DNA of 64,000 nt, taken from Metallyticus violacea. Its lineage: Eukaryota > Arthropoda > Insecta > Mantodea > Metallyticidae. The notes below the pieces were generated by a model. It saw only the letters and a program-made list of their open reading frames with translations. It searched no databases and was not told the origin of the DNA. The position numbers and the translations under genes are program-made. Location: contig CM060842.1 in NCBI GenBank assembly GCA_030762175.1, forward strand, positions 51,446,001 through 51,510,000, read 5' to 3'. The stretch's first letter is position 1. Each line of letters opens with the position of its first letter. This document shows, one piece after another, positions 34,316-45,842 of the stretch.

Positions 34316-36470
34316 TATATGTGAATTTGTGAATATGATAACCAGTGTTAATAATACAAATGTATTTCACAAGACAAGTAAAAACTCAAAGAGGTTTTAT
34401 TTCCGATGTCACTAAGTACTTATCTAGGTTTCAGTACGATTTATGCCGCAGCCTATATAATTCGTATGTAAAATCTGTCCCGTTATTTTAATTTTTTATC
34501 TTTGCCCAGCTCTTCTAGGATTAATAGTGCTTTAAACTGAGACTAATTGTCTCGGAATTGAATCGAAACCCATTATATTTCTAAAAATAAATGCGGAAAA
34601 ATTATGAAATAAAATAATTTAAGATGAATGTGTGAAAGTGTTATTGAAATATAACGAAAGAAATGAAAATAAAAGTGTATGCGGTTTTGTTATTTGGGTA
34701 AAAAAAGGTCTACATTCACTAAACTTATATATTATTTGAACAATCATTGGTGAACTGTATAATAAATAAACTGAAGGAAAAATGGTAAAATGGAACCAAA
34801 GTAGCGCTCATTCGCAGAGACAAATCGATTACATCAGCAATGACAAAAGTGTAAGAACTGAGCCTCTAGTTGGTTCCTCATTCATCATGTTCGCGTGCTT
34901 AGTCCCTGAGGATTCTTCCTATTCTAATGAAAAGTTTTCGTCTTATTCCAATGGACACCATCACCTTGCCTTCCATCAGCCACATCTTTACAAGCATTCT
35001 AACCTTATCGTTCTTGCAGCCGTTGTTTTTTTTTTCTATTATTTTTATGAAACCTTTCAGAAAATCATTGTAAATCTTCTTAGAAACGACAAAAATTTCA
35101 ATAAACTCAATGTCAAGGCTTCTGTAACCGTCATCAAAACAACGGTATGCATATTTAGAGCTACTTCTAAAACTTATTTTGTTTAATACTCGAGGCATTA
35201 TATATATGCCTGGAGTATATTATGTATATAAAGGAGAATCTCGAAGCTTTAATTTGCAAGTGCAGCTCGGCTCAGAAATGCAGGTATCTAGTGATGTTAG
35301 TAAACACATGATAATATAACTTCATATTGCAAAGACTTTTAGAATTTAAATTATTTATGCTCACAAATACGGTAAAATAATCTTTGTTTTCAAAATAAAT
35401 TGAAAATTAATATTTTTTTTAAAATAAATAAAGGAAATTTATGTTTGCCTTTTATTTTTTTCATTTAGAACATTTATTAATGTGGTATGTATTTTAAAAA
35501 CGAGTTGATTAATTTACTTTTTGTGTTTGAGCATAAAATATGTATCTGTATATTAAAGTACATTATCGCCGCAATTAAACATTAATTTTATCGCAAAAAC
35601 TAACAAATAATATACATGAAGAATTCGAACCAAGTAGTTCTTATTACCACACGTTGCTTTTTTCCTCTTCAAGCAAACACATTTCCTACTAATGGCATAA
35701 CTTGAACGTAAAATGGAGGCGACATTATTAACCCAAAGTAGGGATTGCTTCCGGTTTTTGCAAATCGGCCAGAATGTCTAGCCGGTGCTCTCTCTCTCTC
35801 ACTCTCACACTCTTTTATTATGTCTAAGGGTGTATAAAGCAATTCGTCTTCTACCTCTCTAATAAAGTTCAGTATAGTTAATCAATTTGTCTCTGGTGTT
35901 TTTAGTACGGTGCATCTATTCACTGGAGGAATTTTGTTCTGTACACGGAACACAAAAAGTGTTAGCCGCGAGGCCAGTTATCCGCACAGCTGCGACCGTT
36001 ATCTGTTCTCGAGTGGTCTGGTATCAGGTGTTTGTATGTCAGGAGTTTCTGTATGCACCTTTATTGTCGGAACATTTATAAATTTCCCTTTTTGTTGATA
36101 AATAATTTACCGGAGTGGAATGAAAGTGTAGGAACTACTTGTTCATATAATTTGAGTAAAAGTGGTTTTCCCCACCGGGTTTCGAATGTCTAGTGTTATC
36201 ATTTCGTCTGAACAGTAACAACTGCCACGAGATACCCGCATTTCTCCCGCGATGTCACTGCTATTTTCGTACATCAAGTTGTGTAGAAATCATGCCTGTA
36301 TCCTGTTTGTCATATTGTTAATAACGAATAAAGCATTTAATTGTTTACTCTCACTTCTATACCTGATCTATGCTAGCGCTAAACATATATTGAAAAATAT
36401 TGCAGAGAAGTGGCAACGTTGTTTTCCTTTGCAAACTCTGATTCACCCTCATTCCAAAGGAGCTAAGTGC
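34316..36470. other. No gene established; unrecognised 134-codon ORF
   Basis: The plus-strand ORF 34782-35186 (134 codons) has one hydrophobic segment near residues 77-92. It overlaps an antisense 99-codon ORF. Neither shows a known domain. Short ORFs at 35.89-36.1 kb are not recognised. Confidence 0.3.
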
Positions 36471-36499
36471 AATCTCAGTTCCAGAAAAAAAGACATCAA

Positions 36500-36660
36500 G
36501 GCTAGTCCCATACTTAAGCTTGGCTTAACTGGGGTCTTGGAAAGTACAAAATAATTACCATTGAAACAGGCGATAAAGTTTGCCTACTTTGTGGAAACCT
36601 GGAAGACTGGCAACACACACTGGCCCATTTTCCAAACACAGAACGTTGTTAGGTGAACGT
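36500..36660 (+). pseudogene. Non-LTR retrotransposon C-terminal zinc-knuckle relic
   Basis: One frame reads KVCLLCGNLEDWQHTLAHF then PNTERC at about 36574-36650. This matches the CxxC...H...C knuckle with EDxxHxL and a following CP that closes many LINE ORF2 proteins. The last Cys is Phe here. The frame continues with a stop soon after, and upstream ORF parts are in other frames. The clade cannot be told from this scrap. Confidence 0.5.
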
Positions 36661-37031
36661 TGGAGTCAAGTTTACATGCTCGAATAGAGACGGGTTAGCG
36701 TGTTTGGGTTTGAGCAGGAAGAAAATGTATCAAAGTTGGGTAAGCGTTTATGTAAAATGGGCATGAAAGAAGCTGTGTGTGTTTTCATGTAATACAATTA
36801 TATGAGTTATTAGTTTATATAAATATTTTTATGTGTATTAATAGTTTTGTACAAATAATATTGGTATATAGATATATTGTCCGCTGATGTTAGATAGAAA
36901 CATATACGGTACTTGGACACTGCAATGGATATAACGTAAAAGTTAATGTAGATATGTAGTTAATAAAATAAATATCGTTATGTGTCTATCTACATTAGCT
37001 AGAAAGTCAGCTGTCTCGTGTCCGCTAATGC

Positions 37032-37313
37032 GGCTCTGGTGGTGTAGTGGTAATCGTACTTGCCTTCTAAACCCAAGATCGATCGGCCAGGATCGATGTA
37101 TTTTTTGGGGCGTAAAAATCCTAAGTATGGCTTCCTTCGGAAGGGAAGTAAAACCGTGGTCCCGTGTCGTACATTTACGGCATGATAAAGAACCTAAAGC
37201 CTGAAAGAAGATCCCTCTGAGCAAAATTTGTCGGCCGTTTCACGCTCTGATTTGAATGGGACGCTGATGAATTGAGATGTGAAAGAGCGTCCGTAAATAA
37301 GTCAAATCAACAA
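37032..37313 (+). repeat. SINE-A copy lacking the B box
   Basis: Head 'ggctctggtggtgtagtgg' and 'cttgccttctaaacccaag' are present, but the stretch that should contain the B box is deleted ('gatcgatcggccaggatc'). The body and the end 'agagcgtccgtaaataag' are intact. Without the B box this copy should not be transcribed by RNA polymerase III. Confidence 0.92.
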
Positions 37314-38285
37314 AGTTTGAAAAGGTCCTAGACTGAGGTAGAAGTTGAAATCATTAAGTGAATGTTACCATTCTTGTATATTTTAGAATCAACAATATAG
37401 GCCCCGTAATTCTTATTTGGGATTTATAGATGCTATAGTCACGGCTTGCAGTATAATTTCATAAGAGTTAACAATTCTTTATTCTATTTTCTAAACTAAA
37501 ATCTATTATTAAGTTAATAGTTTTTAAAATGAACCGAACATAAAAATCAAAATAATACACTTGCAAACTCTACTAATAATTTGGCAATTTGGTTTACTCA
37601 CTGTATTAAATTATATAGTTAGTTGTGGTGTAAGATTTCAGTTTATTGCGATATTTTCCACAACATGACCCAGTACTTAAGAGCAAAGAATGCGCTCTCT
37701 ATTCCAAGTATGGCCGTGTTGTGTCACTAATCACATTATACAAATAAACGGCTTAGAGACAAATTGAATTTCCATCAGTCATTTCAAGTTGGCTACACTA
37801 CTGGCGGAACGGTTTACTGCCGAAAACTTCTCGCCTTTACCTGGCCCGAGGCCTTTATCGATGCTGGGCGTCGTTTGGGCAGACCATCAAGTTCATGTCA
37901 CGGCCCCCTAGATCCATGTACCTCTTCGTTTGTCGTCGTCTTCAGCAATGGTTCGCAAAGTGCTGACTGCTGCAGAAAGGTGTTCCCTCGTTGCAGACGA
38001 CACTTCTCCTCCTCCACTTTGATGAATTGGAGAATAATTTATTACAGTGGCAGGGAGCCAAGATCTTGGGGAAACTGCTGACACGGCCCTGCTCAAGTAA
38101 TTACACCTAGTTAAGGTGTAGAGCGAATTGCTACTAATGGAAACACCCCGGAACATTCGAGTCGGCTGTTCTTCAGGACATCACATTGGAACAAGAGCAT
38201 TTCTGTTTTCCTGTCATAAGAATTAAGTTATGTATACCTAGTTAATGTTACTCAAAAGCTTATCTTACAAAAACAAAACGATGGC
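37314..38285. other. No gene seen; GC-richer patch at 37.77-38.15 kb
   Basis: Overlapping ORFs of 105 codons (plus) and 82 codons (minus) lie in the GC-richer patch. Neither has a recognisable domain. Confidence 0.4.
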
Positions 38286-38289
38286 TTTT

Positions 38290-38855
38290 TACGAGGGGCG
38301 TTCGGGAATGATTTATAGCAATAGTTTTTGTATTTATTTATTATATAACATGTACATGGTTCAATGTACTTGGGATCTCTCAATAAACTGCTCACCAACT
38401 GAATGCGCGCAATGCACCGTTGCCATTTTCCTGGTAATTTAATTATGACGTCGCTAAATCATTGCCACCACTTGTGGATACCTGCCTTAATTTCCTCTAG
38501 TTGCCGAACTTCTACCTCGCTGCAGGTCCTTCATGTTGTCAAATAAGGCATAACCAGACGGAGCGAGATGCAGTGAATATGGTGGGTGCGACACAACAAT
38601 GAACCCCAGCGATACCAACTTTGCGGTTGTAATGTTGCTGGAATGGGTCTTTCTATGACCCATCTTAAAGAAATGGAATCGACTTCAATAGTGTGCTTGA
38701 CAACAAAAACACTATCCTTTCGCTACATACTCTGCTTACAACCGCCATCTAGGGCCTGCATGGGGTACCAGCATCAGACCGCCGAATGGATGTGTCCATC
38801 TATTGCGCAATATTCGTAAAACGCCGCTATTGTAAATCATTTCCAATTATGATGG
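38290..38855. mobile_element. Internally deleted, non-autonomous mariner derivative
   Basis: The ends 'ggaatgatttatagcaatag' (about 38306-38325) and 'gctattgtaaatcatttcc' (about 38826-38844) are imperfect inverted copies. Interior blocks match the element at 13.66-14.72 kb: 'aacaatgaaccccagcgat' against 'aaaatgaactacagcgatc', and 'actatcctttcgctacata' against 'actgtcctttcgatacaca'. The region that would encode most of the transposase is missing. Confidence 0.75.
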
Positions 38856-39107
38856 CAGAAACGCTAACCTTTGAAATGGATTTCAGTAATCCCATAATGT
38901 GCATCCTCTCCCCTTTCGGCAAAGTTCTAAAGAATCAAATAACAGCTCGGCATTCGTAGTATTTATTTCATAATTCCTAACACAGAATAATTAAGTAGTT
39001 AAAATGGCCTTTTATAGTCATCTCTATAACGATACGCCACAGAAACATTAGACAAGCACTCAACGCAGAACTTACACAAGAAGGAACTTAGGCATGGCTA
39101 TTCTTTC

Positions 39108-39162
39108 CGTCTGTGGTGCCTCAGTAGTTAAAAAGGACGTTAAACACTACTCAAACAATGGC
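39108..39162 (+). repeat. SINE-B 3' end fragment
   Basis: Only 'ctgtggtgcctcagtagtta' and 'ggacgttaaacactactc' remain, which is the terminal 50 bp of SINE-B. Confidence 0.8.
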
Positions 39163-39259
39163 TATTCATTTGTATAACAATCTCAATATTTTGGTATAAT
39201 CGATGTGTTCATCATGTACCCAACTGGCTTACTTTGAGTAGGTAACAATGGTTTGTGTT

Positions 39260-39502
39260 AAGTCGCCATATTTTGTTCAGAGTCTTTGATAATATAGCGA
39301 CAGAGTTTCTCTGTCTTAACGGAACAATAATATTTTAGCTGCAGCCAGTAACAGTCTAGGATTTAACAGCAGCTAAACTCAACGTGGAGTGATATAATAG
39401 CTTCAGCCAATAGCAGTCTAGGATTAACAGCTGCGGGAGAGTTCATCGTGTTATTGTTGGGATATCGAGTAACGGTCATATCAAAAGTTTGCCGCCTCTA
39501 AT
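39260..39502 (+). repeat. Repeat F, copy 2
   Basis: Matches 16355-16611 over its whole length. The internal duplication is clear here: 'cagccagtaacagtctagg' at about 39352 and 'cagccaatagcagtctagg' at about 39405. Ends at 'gtcatatcaaaagtttgcc'. Class unknown. Confidence 0.7.
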
Positions 39503-39691
39503 GCTTATTTCCTTGCTAATGAATGCAATCTGAGAACTGCTACACTTAAATTTTAGAAAACCACTCATTTAATTAACACACTCTAATTACAGTAATTTAT
39601 AACCCTTACAGATGACGAAACAGTAATTTCTTTTCTTATAATTGGGAGTTAAATTTCTAGTATTATTGAGAAGATCATTTAAAAACAGCAA

Positions 39692-40763
39692 TGGCAAAGA
39701 TGCAAAAATGATGCTGATATCAGCCAAAGGGAAGAGGAAGATGAAGAGTTCTTAACATTGCTCTGTATGACTTTGGAAAGTCTTGTTCTACAGCAGCTAC
39801 AACGAAGGTGGAAAGAAAAAATGCCAAAGAATATAGCATTTTAGATGACAAATGTGACAGAAAAATTCATAAAACAGGCAGTAGATCATTTTGAACAAAG
39901 TATGCATTGTGTTCTTTCTGAAAGTGGCGAACCTTCAGTAACTCTGAATCCAGAGGAACTTGGAATTAATTTTCAGAAAATAGCAGATGCAGCAAACAGA
40001 GTCTTAATAGATGAAAAAAAAAATTGTTGATTTATTTATGGACGCTCTTCAACATCTCAGGTCATCAGCGTCCCATTCAACTCAGGGCGTGAAACGGCCG
40101 ACAAATTTTGCTCAGAGGCCTCTCTTTCAGGCTTGAGGTTAAATAGAGGTTTAGATGAAAAAGATGAAACAATAAATTCAGATGAAGACTTTGCAGCAAC
40201 CTTTTCACAGACACTGAAAAAGTTATCCGAGGATGCTGAAAACCTCCAGGCATATTTATCCAATGAAGATTTACTGAACATGTTTGGTGGTACTAGAACG
40301 AGTGATGGAACAGAAGCCGATATTATTACATTAATACAGCAAGTTATGCAGTCTTTAATCTCTAAAGATATTCTTCATCACCTCTAAACAGTTGATAAGT
40401 ATCCGTTCTGGCTTGAAGAAAGCTGAACAAAGCTAGAGTCTTCAGAATACACGAGCTTCAAAAGCAACAGGTATTAATGGTACAGGCGCGTGAGAAACTT
40501 GAAAGTGAGGAGACAGATGATGTAGAATTAAAAAAAAGCAGATATTTCATAAAATCTTAGACCTGATGCAAAAAATCCTAGATTATCGTCATTCTCAAGA
40601 TTTGGTTGGAGACCTGGGATCAACAGTGACATTTGATGAACAAAGCAAGCCTCGCATACCACAAGGTGCAGATGCTTGCAAATACAGTTATGTTAACATG
40701 AGCCCAGTTAACAGTGAGAATAAGTATTTCAGTGTTGTTTGTCTTTACATTGTTTTGCAATAA
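39692..40763 (+). pseudogene. PEX19: PEX19 processed pseudogene (retrocopy)
   Basis: PEX19 is the cytosolic chaperone and import receptor for peroxisomal membrane proteins. Several parts are visible in order. An acidic EEEDEE start and a DFGK block come first (about 39730-39785, frameshifted). KFIKQAVDHFEQSM and FQKIADAANRVL follow (39863-40005). Then come EDFAATFSQTLKKLSEDAENLQ and an MFGG block (40185-40290), split by the SINE-A insert upstream. DIITLIQQVMQSLISKDIL (40319-40377) and DKYPFWLEE follow. Last are ILDLMQKILDY with DLVGDLG (40555-40618) and an FDEQSKPRIPQGAD tail. The parts run without introns across a region that is multi-exon in animals, with at least three frameshifts and several stops. 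The C-terminal CaaX farnesylation box is not preserved (CKYSYV). No clear poly-A tail or flanking duplication was seen. An intact parent gene must lie elsewhere. Confidence 0.88.
40027..40139 (-). repeat. 5'-truncated SINE-A inside the PEX19 pseudogene
   Basis: Contains only the 3' part of SINE-A (minus strand), from 'aacctcaagcctgaaagag' at 40139 to the end 'cgtccataaataaatcaac' at about 40029. Flanking PEX19 sequence is partly duplicated: RVLIDEK before and RGLDEK after, both from '...ttagatgaaaaa'-like DNA. This is compatible with a target-site duplication of about 20 bp. Confidence 0.9.
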
Positions 40764-42250
40764 TTTGGATAATAACTTTTGTATATTCTGTATATAAACG
40801 TAATACCGCCGTCCATGCTCTATCGCATTATTTGTAATACCAGTGACTGTAGTAAACGAAAGTGACCTCTTCATTCTCAGCAAGTTGTTGGGCATAGAAG
40901 GAAGCATGGTTGATATTTTTTTCTTTTTGCAAGTTTATTGTGGTAATTTTATAGGACGTGCAAAACTGCCAAAGGTAGATTTGCAGAAGACGAAAAATAG
41001 ACTGCACATCTCATCGCAGAATTTCTTCTACCTACAAACCGCCTCAGAAGTTGGCGATTTACACAAGGGCATGTAGACGAACTGCAAAAACGCAAAGCTG
41101 ATGAATATTGTGCAACTCCTATTGAGAGAAATGAAACCTCCTACGAACAGACAAAATGGAATTACTGTCAATGGTTCCAGTAGTATATTAATGTCTTTTA
41201 GTAATTATAGACTGCCCGCGATTCTCTAACGAGGCTTGATTTCACCTATACCAAATAAGCATGCCAGTTCCAGAATATCCATACTTGAGCTAGTGAAAAG
41301 TTCATGCCGTGCATAAGATACCTATTCGTAGCAGTAGCAATAGAATTTGTATTTATAGCCAAATATTTACAAACATTATTTGTACAACATCGTTTGTCTG
41401 GCCTTTCAAACTCAAAGAGCCCGTGCAACAAAGAGCTTCCAATTCTACGCAACGTGCACGGAAAAGTACAAAACAAGGAGGGGGGGGGGAAACTTTGCCC
41501 AGTTGTCTTCCTTGAAAACAGATCCCAAAATTCTCATCTATTCCTATTCGACTTAGCAAACTTAGCTCCTCAGACAACCTCCACTATTCGGTACTAGACA
41601 TTCCATTAGAATAATGTGGTGTGGTGTGGTGTGGTTTGGTTTGCTCTGTCGCGGGCGCCGTATTTCTGATCCTATCTTCCACACAACGGTTAACATCATA
41701 ATCCACCTAGAAACGGTACGAGAATCTGCCCTATACGTGCAGAGAAAGAATCGTGGAAGCATATTATGGCGTACTACAAGGGGAGAAAGAGATACCTACC
41801 GGTTGAGGGTAGTGGCAATGCTGGACTTTGCTGGCAGAGCGGAGGAGGAGGGAATAGGTAATTTTTGAGACAAAGTGCGATAAGTCAGATAGAAAGAGCC
41901 AGCGAGGAGGATAGGGGAACACAGTCACAATATTTTTTGAATTATTTGTAAATATATGTGTGAGAGTAAGTTATTCACTTTTGTACTGTTTTATTTCCTA
42001 TTTATTTGTGTATTTTGTAAAAATATATTATGCATATTTTTCATTTGTTAATTTCATATTATACATTCTGTTTCTCTCTTAATAGTTAAATATTAGTTTG
42101 TGCAATTTAATGTATTTCCCAGTGTTTTGGGAAAGCAGTACCGTCCCGTTATGGATGACCTAGATTTGTAACAAATATATTTTGTAAATAAGTACACTAC
42201 TACTACCACTACCACTACTACTACCTAAAATTTCCGTATGTTTGTGGAAA
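40764..42250. other. No gene established
   Basis: May begin with the 3' untranslated part of the PEX19 retrocopy. A G-run lies at 41482-41490 and a (GTGGT)n-like run at 41615-41641. ORFs of 77-97 codons carry no recognisable domain. (ACT)n/(ACC)n-like sequence lies at 42193-42226. Confidence 0.4.
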
Positions 42251-42254
42251 AGTT

Positions 42255-42452
42255 GCACGATAACCCCATGCTGGTTATTTTCAACAGGATGATGTCTCCT
42301 CCATACTTCAAATTTCAGCGTAGTTGATGACGTTTCTTCTTTATTCTTTATAAAAGACCAAGCTCGTCTGACATCATTCCTCCAGATTTCTTCCCGTGGG
42401 GCATGCACATGAAACTGCAAGACAACGTTCGATGGAAAACTAGACTGTAACT
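42255..42452 (+). pseudogene. Tc3-like transposase fragment
   Basis: One frame reads YFQQDDVSSILQIS at about 42268; another reads DIIPPDFFPWGMHMKLQDNV at about 42377. These match the WFQQDGA and SPDLTPLDFFLWG motifs of the same family as the relic at 3.1-4.0 kb. Both catalytic Asp positions are kept, but frames are broken and a piece between them is reduced. Only the C-terminal catalytic half remains. Confidence 0.55.
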
Positions 42453-44130
42453 CCTAAACTGTTGATGATTAACTTTCGCAACACGAAGACATGTCTTGGT
42501 GCTACAGCGATTTTTAATTAATCATTGAACATTTTTGAAATTTCAGTACTGCATTGCATATTTTCTTATTTATTTGTGTACATACCTTTAATTTATGACA
42601 TAAATTTTCTTTATTAAATAATACTTTCTTGATATTTGGTATTTCATAATAATTCCAATGCCAACGATTGTGAAACTTTCCTTGAAGGCGGGCCCCCTTC
42701 AAAGACCGACCTTTAAAATTTAATTTAAAATCCTAAATTTGCTCTCCACATATAATTAATGTAACAATGATGACATTCCCCTTTTTTTAATTGTTGAATG
42801 AGAGAGATGATGCCCCATTTCACTTACAAGCCGTGATATATCAGACTTAATAGGAGAAATTTGTGTTCTGTTATCCAATTTCACGTTTTTCAAACGCTTT
42901 CTATACTTTTATAAATAAACGAGTACTGAGTATGGTTATTTTACACCCAAGTATGAATGGCAAAATGATTTCATGGCCTTCTTTGATAGTCTGGCAAAAT
43001 AAGGGGCTCAGAGATGCATGCTGTTGCCAAGGAAACTACAACGATACACATGAGTATTTTGCCTGGTCCCCGTAGTCGGCTTTCCTGTTTGAAAAGTTAC
43101 CTCCATAAAAAAACTGTCGCCTTCAATTTAACCTGAATAATTATTATACATCCTAAATTTGTATCCTCTTTCTTTTTATTCCAATTCATTGTTGTAACTA
43201 TACAGTCAATATAAATGCTGTTAACAGTATTGTAATGCAGGGATAACTCCCAAGGGTCCACGCACCATGGCTTGAGAACCCTAAGGCTAAACCATACATT
43301 GCGCAAGAAAAACAGTCTGAACTGAGGTAGAACTACAAACAAGACTTTATTAATACTCTCTGAACAGGGTAGGTGCTAGAGTGTAATAACTGCTAAAGAT
43401 TGTTACCTTGGCAACATTTACTGTTCTCCCAGAAGACTTTCTGAAGGAAATTGAAAATAAGAATAAATTTCTGGAAAGGTATATATCAACAGGTGGTTTT
43501 TAGCTCTTTGATCCACTTTTCTCTTTGAAAAAAACCCTTTCATACGAGGGCCAGTCAAATCAAATTAGTACTTACAGCTGTTATACAGCACTACAGTCTT
43601 TTTAGAGGCTTCGTTTAGATGCTTGTAAATATAAGCAATCCTTGTATCTGATCAAGCTTGCCATAATTCGTTGTTCATTAAATATGTCAATGCCAGTATA
43701 TTACTTTAAAAAAAGAATGTTTACTGGAAACTAAAGTTATTTCTTAGAAACTTCTGCAAAACTCCGAAAGAAACAAAGGCACAAGTTTTACTAACAAATT
43801 GTACATTAATTTTGAATCCCTCCATTTGAAGTGAATATTTTAGGATATTTGTGCCCATGCTAGGGGGGAAAGTACATTTAAATCTTCTCCGGTCAGATTT
43901 CTTGAACAAAATATTTCAAAATACGTGAAACATCACGTTATTATCAGCTGACGTGATTTCCAATCACAACTGTTAAAAATACTATTTATGTAGGAGATAC
44001 GTTCCATATATTTCTGACTTCATTAACTTTATGTTGTGACAAAAATAAATTAACTATATACTTTTTAATATATCCTTCATTTATTTCTATACTTTACATA
44101 TGTGTTTCTAAAGGCATACAAGCATTTATT
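42453..44130. other. No gene seen
   Basis: AT-rich with ORFs up to 81 codons and no domain. 'cgagggccagtcaaatcaaa' near 43545 looks like a possible transposon end, but no partner end was found. Confidence 0.45.
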
Positions 44131-44134
44131 TAAT

Positions 44135-44478
44135 CAAACATTACATTACAACACTTTTCACCTCCTCGTCATCTTTCATGAATATCTCCAAACATCTCTC
44201 GAGTTCAGAGAAGAATTAATAGTCTCTGGGAACTAGATCTGGGCTGTAGGATAGACCTAATTCGTGGAAATATTCCATTCTTTGAGGTCGATTGAAAGAA
44301 TTCCCAAGCAATTGCAAAAATATTTTATCACGATTTTCTTGATGTAAAAAATTGCCTTCAATTATTTCGGCGGTGCTTTCCCTATATTGCGCATTTACTG
44401 GCATGTACGTGGATTCCCTTTTGCAAAGAGAATCATAGTAAAGGGTCATAACTTCATGCTCTTTAACCCCAAACAATT
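44135..44478 (-). pseudogene. Mariner transposase fragment (catalytic part)
   Basis: On the minus strand, VMTLYYDSLCKRES (about 44450-44410) corresponds to the block after the first catalytic Asp; here that Asp-containing TGDE reads KEHE. After a degenerate, shortened stretch comes GLSYSPDLVPRDY (about 44256-44218), with the third Asp kept. FSELERCLEIF and DDEEVKSV follow, as in the C-terminal region. The second Asp motif (DNAPVH) is missing, so the piece between is deleted. Resembles the copy at 21.9 kb. Confidence 0.7.
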
Positions 44479-45665
44479 AACTTACCTACAGAAAATAATC
44501 AAGAAACAGATCAAAACACACAATTAGAAGGAGCAGGAGTGGAAGGAGGGGAAGATCAAGATGAGGACTAAACGAAACGTTCAACAACACAACCTAGAGG
44601 CCGGAGGAGGACAGATGGGGACGAATGGAAGAGCGGGAGATTAAAATGAGGTCGTCAACATAGAGGAGGAGGAAAACCGCTGCCACCAAAGGAGGAGTTT
44701 GAGGAGGAGAAGAAGAAGGATGGTGAAGGGGGAGAGAAGCTGGTATAGAAGAACTCAAAAGAGGTCTTAACAATAGAAGCCAAGTGAAATAAGTGAAATT
44801 TAGGACAATTCTAAATGTGACTATTAATAATAGGTATTAAGTGAAGTGGTGTGCTTTTAGGAAATCTAAAGGACAGGTGGAAAGAAAAATAAATAGGGAT
44901 ATAAATATTAATTTTATTAAATGAAAGACATTTTGGTGGGAATAAAATATAGGAACTCCCACCACCCAATAATAATGATGATGATGATGATGATGATGAT
45001 GATAATAATAATAATAATAATAATAATGCATATTATAGGATACGTTATGTAATATCTTTTGTTATAAATATAATTAACAAGAATTGAATTATTTTTAGGT
45101 GACATTGATTATATAGATGAAATAAATTTAAGGAAAATTATTAGTACTGCATTTCAGTACGCACGTTTGCCGGAAATCGGTGGAAGAGTTTGTTTTGTGT
45201 AGAAAGTAAACAATAATGTTGTTTTGTAAATTGCGTTTGTACAACTGCAGGCTACCAGTTGCAAGTTAGTGCTGGCTTCCAGCATGTATGGGAAATTATA
45301 ATGTAGTTTAGTTATATAATATTTCTTTTATTGTATATTTAGTTTCATACTTAAATAAATCTGTATAATAATGATATAAAATGTAAAAACAAAGTTGTGA
45401 AATAGAGGATAAACATACTGGAATATTCGTCCCGGTGTAGGAAACAGGGTACCGGGATATAGTATTACAGATTTGCATTATTTTATTTATTATTAATATT
45501 TATCCTACTTTACCATGTATATCAATATTTCATCCCGATTACCTTGGCGAAGGTCTAAAAAAAACAGATCAGGTAACATGGTTTTCTGAATTGTAGGAAT
45601 TAACAATATATATAAAAATTGCACACTGCACTTACATATTTATCTAATTTTCTATGAATGATTAT
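44479..45665. other. No gene seen; purine-rich tract and (GAT)n(AAT)n
   Basis: GGA/GAA-rich DNA lies at 44520-44760 and a compound triplet repeat at 44969-45027. Tyr/His/Ile ORFs through the triplets are artefacts. Confidence 0.6.
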
Positions 45666-45666
45666 A

Positions 45667-45842
45667 ATTTATTTATTTGATTTATTTAAGGCCGCACTTT
45701 AACATGTCTCGTTATTAACTCTCCATTCAATTCAGGGTGTGAGACCGACGTTGAATTTTGCTCAGAAACCTATTCTATCAGGCTAGAGGATTTTTTACGT
45801 TCCGTAAATCTACGTTCTGAAGGAAACCATACTTTCTGATTC
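45667..45842 (-). repeat. Degenerate SINE-A copy lacking the head
   Basis: Minus-strand order is kept: 'ttgatttatttaaggccgc', 'tccattcaattcagggtgtg', 'ttttgctcagaaacc' and 'ttccgtaaatctac' are recognisable on the plus strand. The body ends after the remnant of the 'ccttcggaagg' palindrome near 45825. The tRNA-like head is absent. Confidence 0.75.

Noticed and set aside
34782..35186. 134-codon ORF
   Set aside because: Overlaps an antisense 99-codon ORF, has no domain and no splice or start context that would raise it above background.
41614..41868. 84-codon ORF after the GTGGT run
   Set aside because: No recognisable domain and it begins within a simple repeat.
43540..43580. Transposon terminal repeat (cgagggccagtcaaat)
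   Set aside because: No matching inverted partner could be found within several kilobases.
44837..45105. Tyr/His/Ile repeat ORFs
   Set aside because: Translation of the (GAT)n(AAT)n microsatellite.
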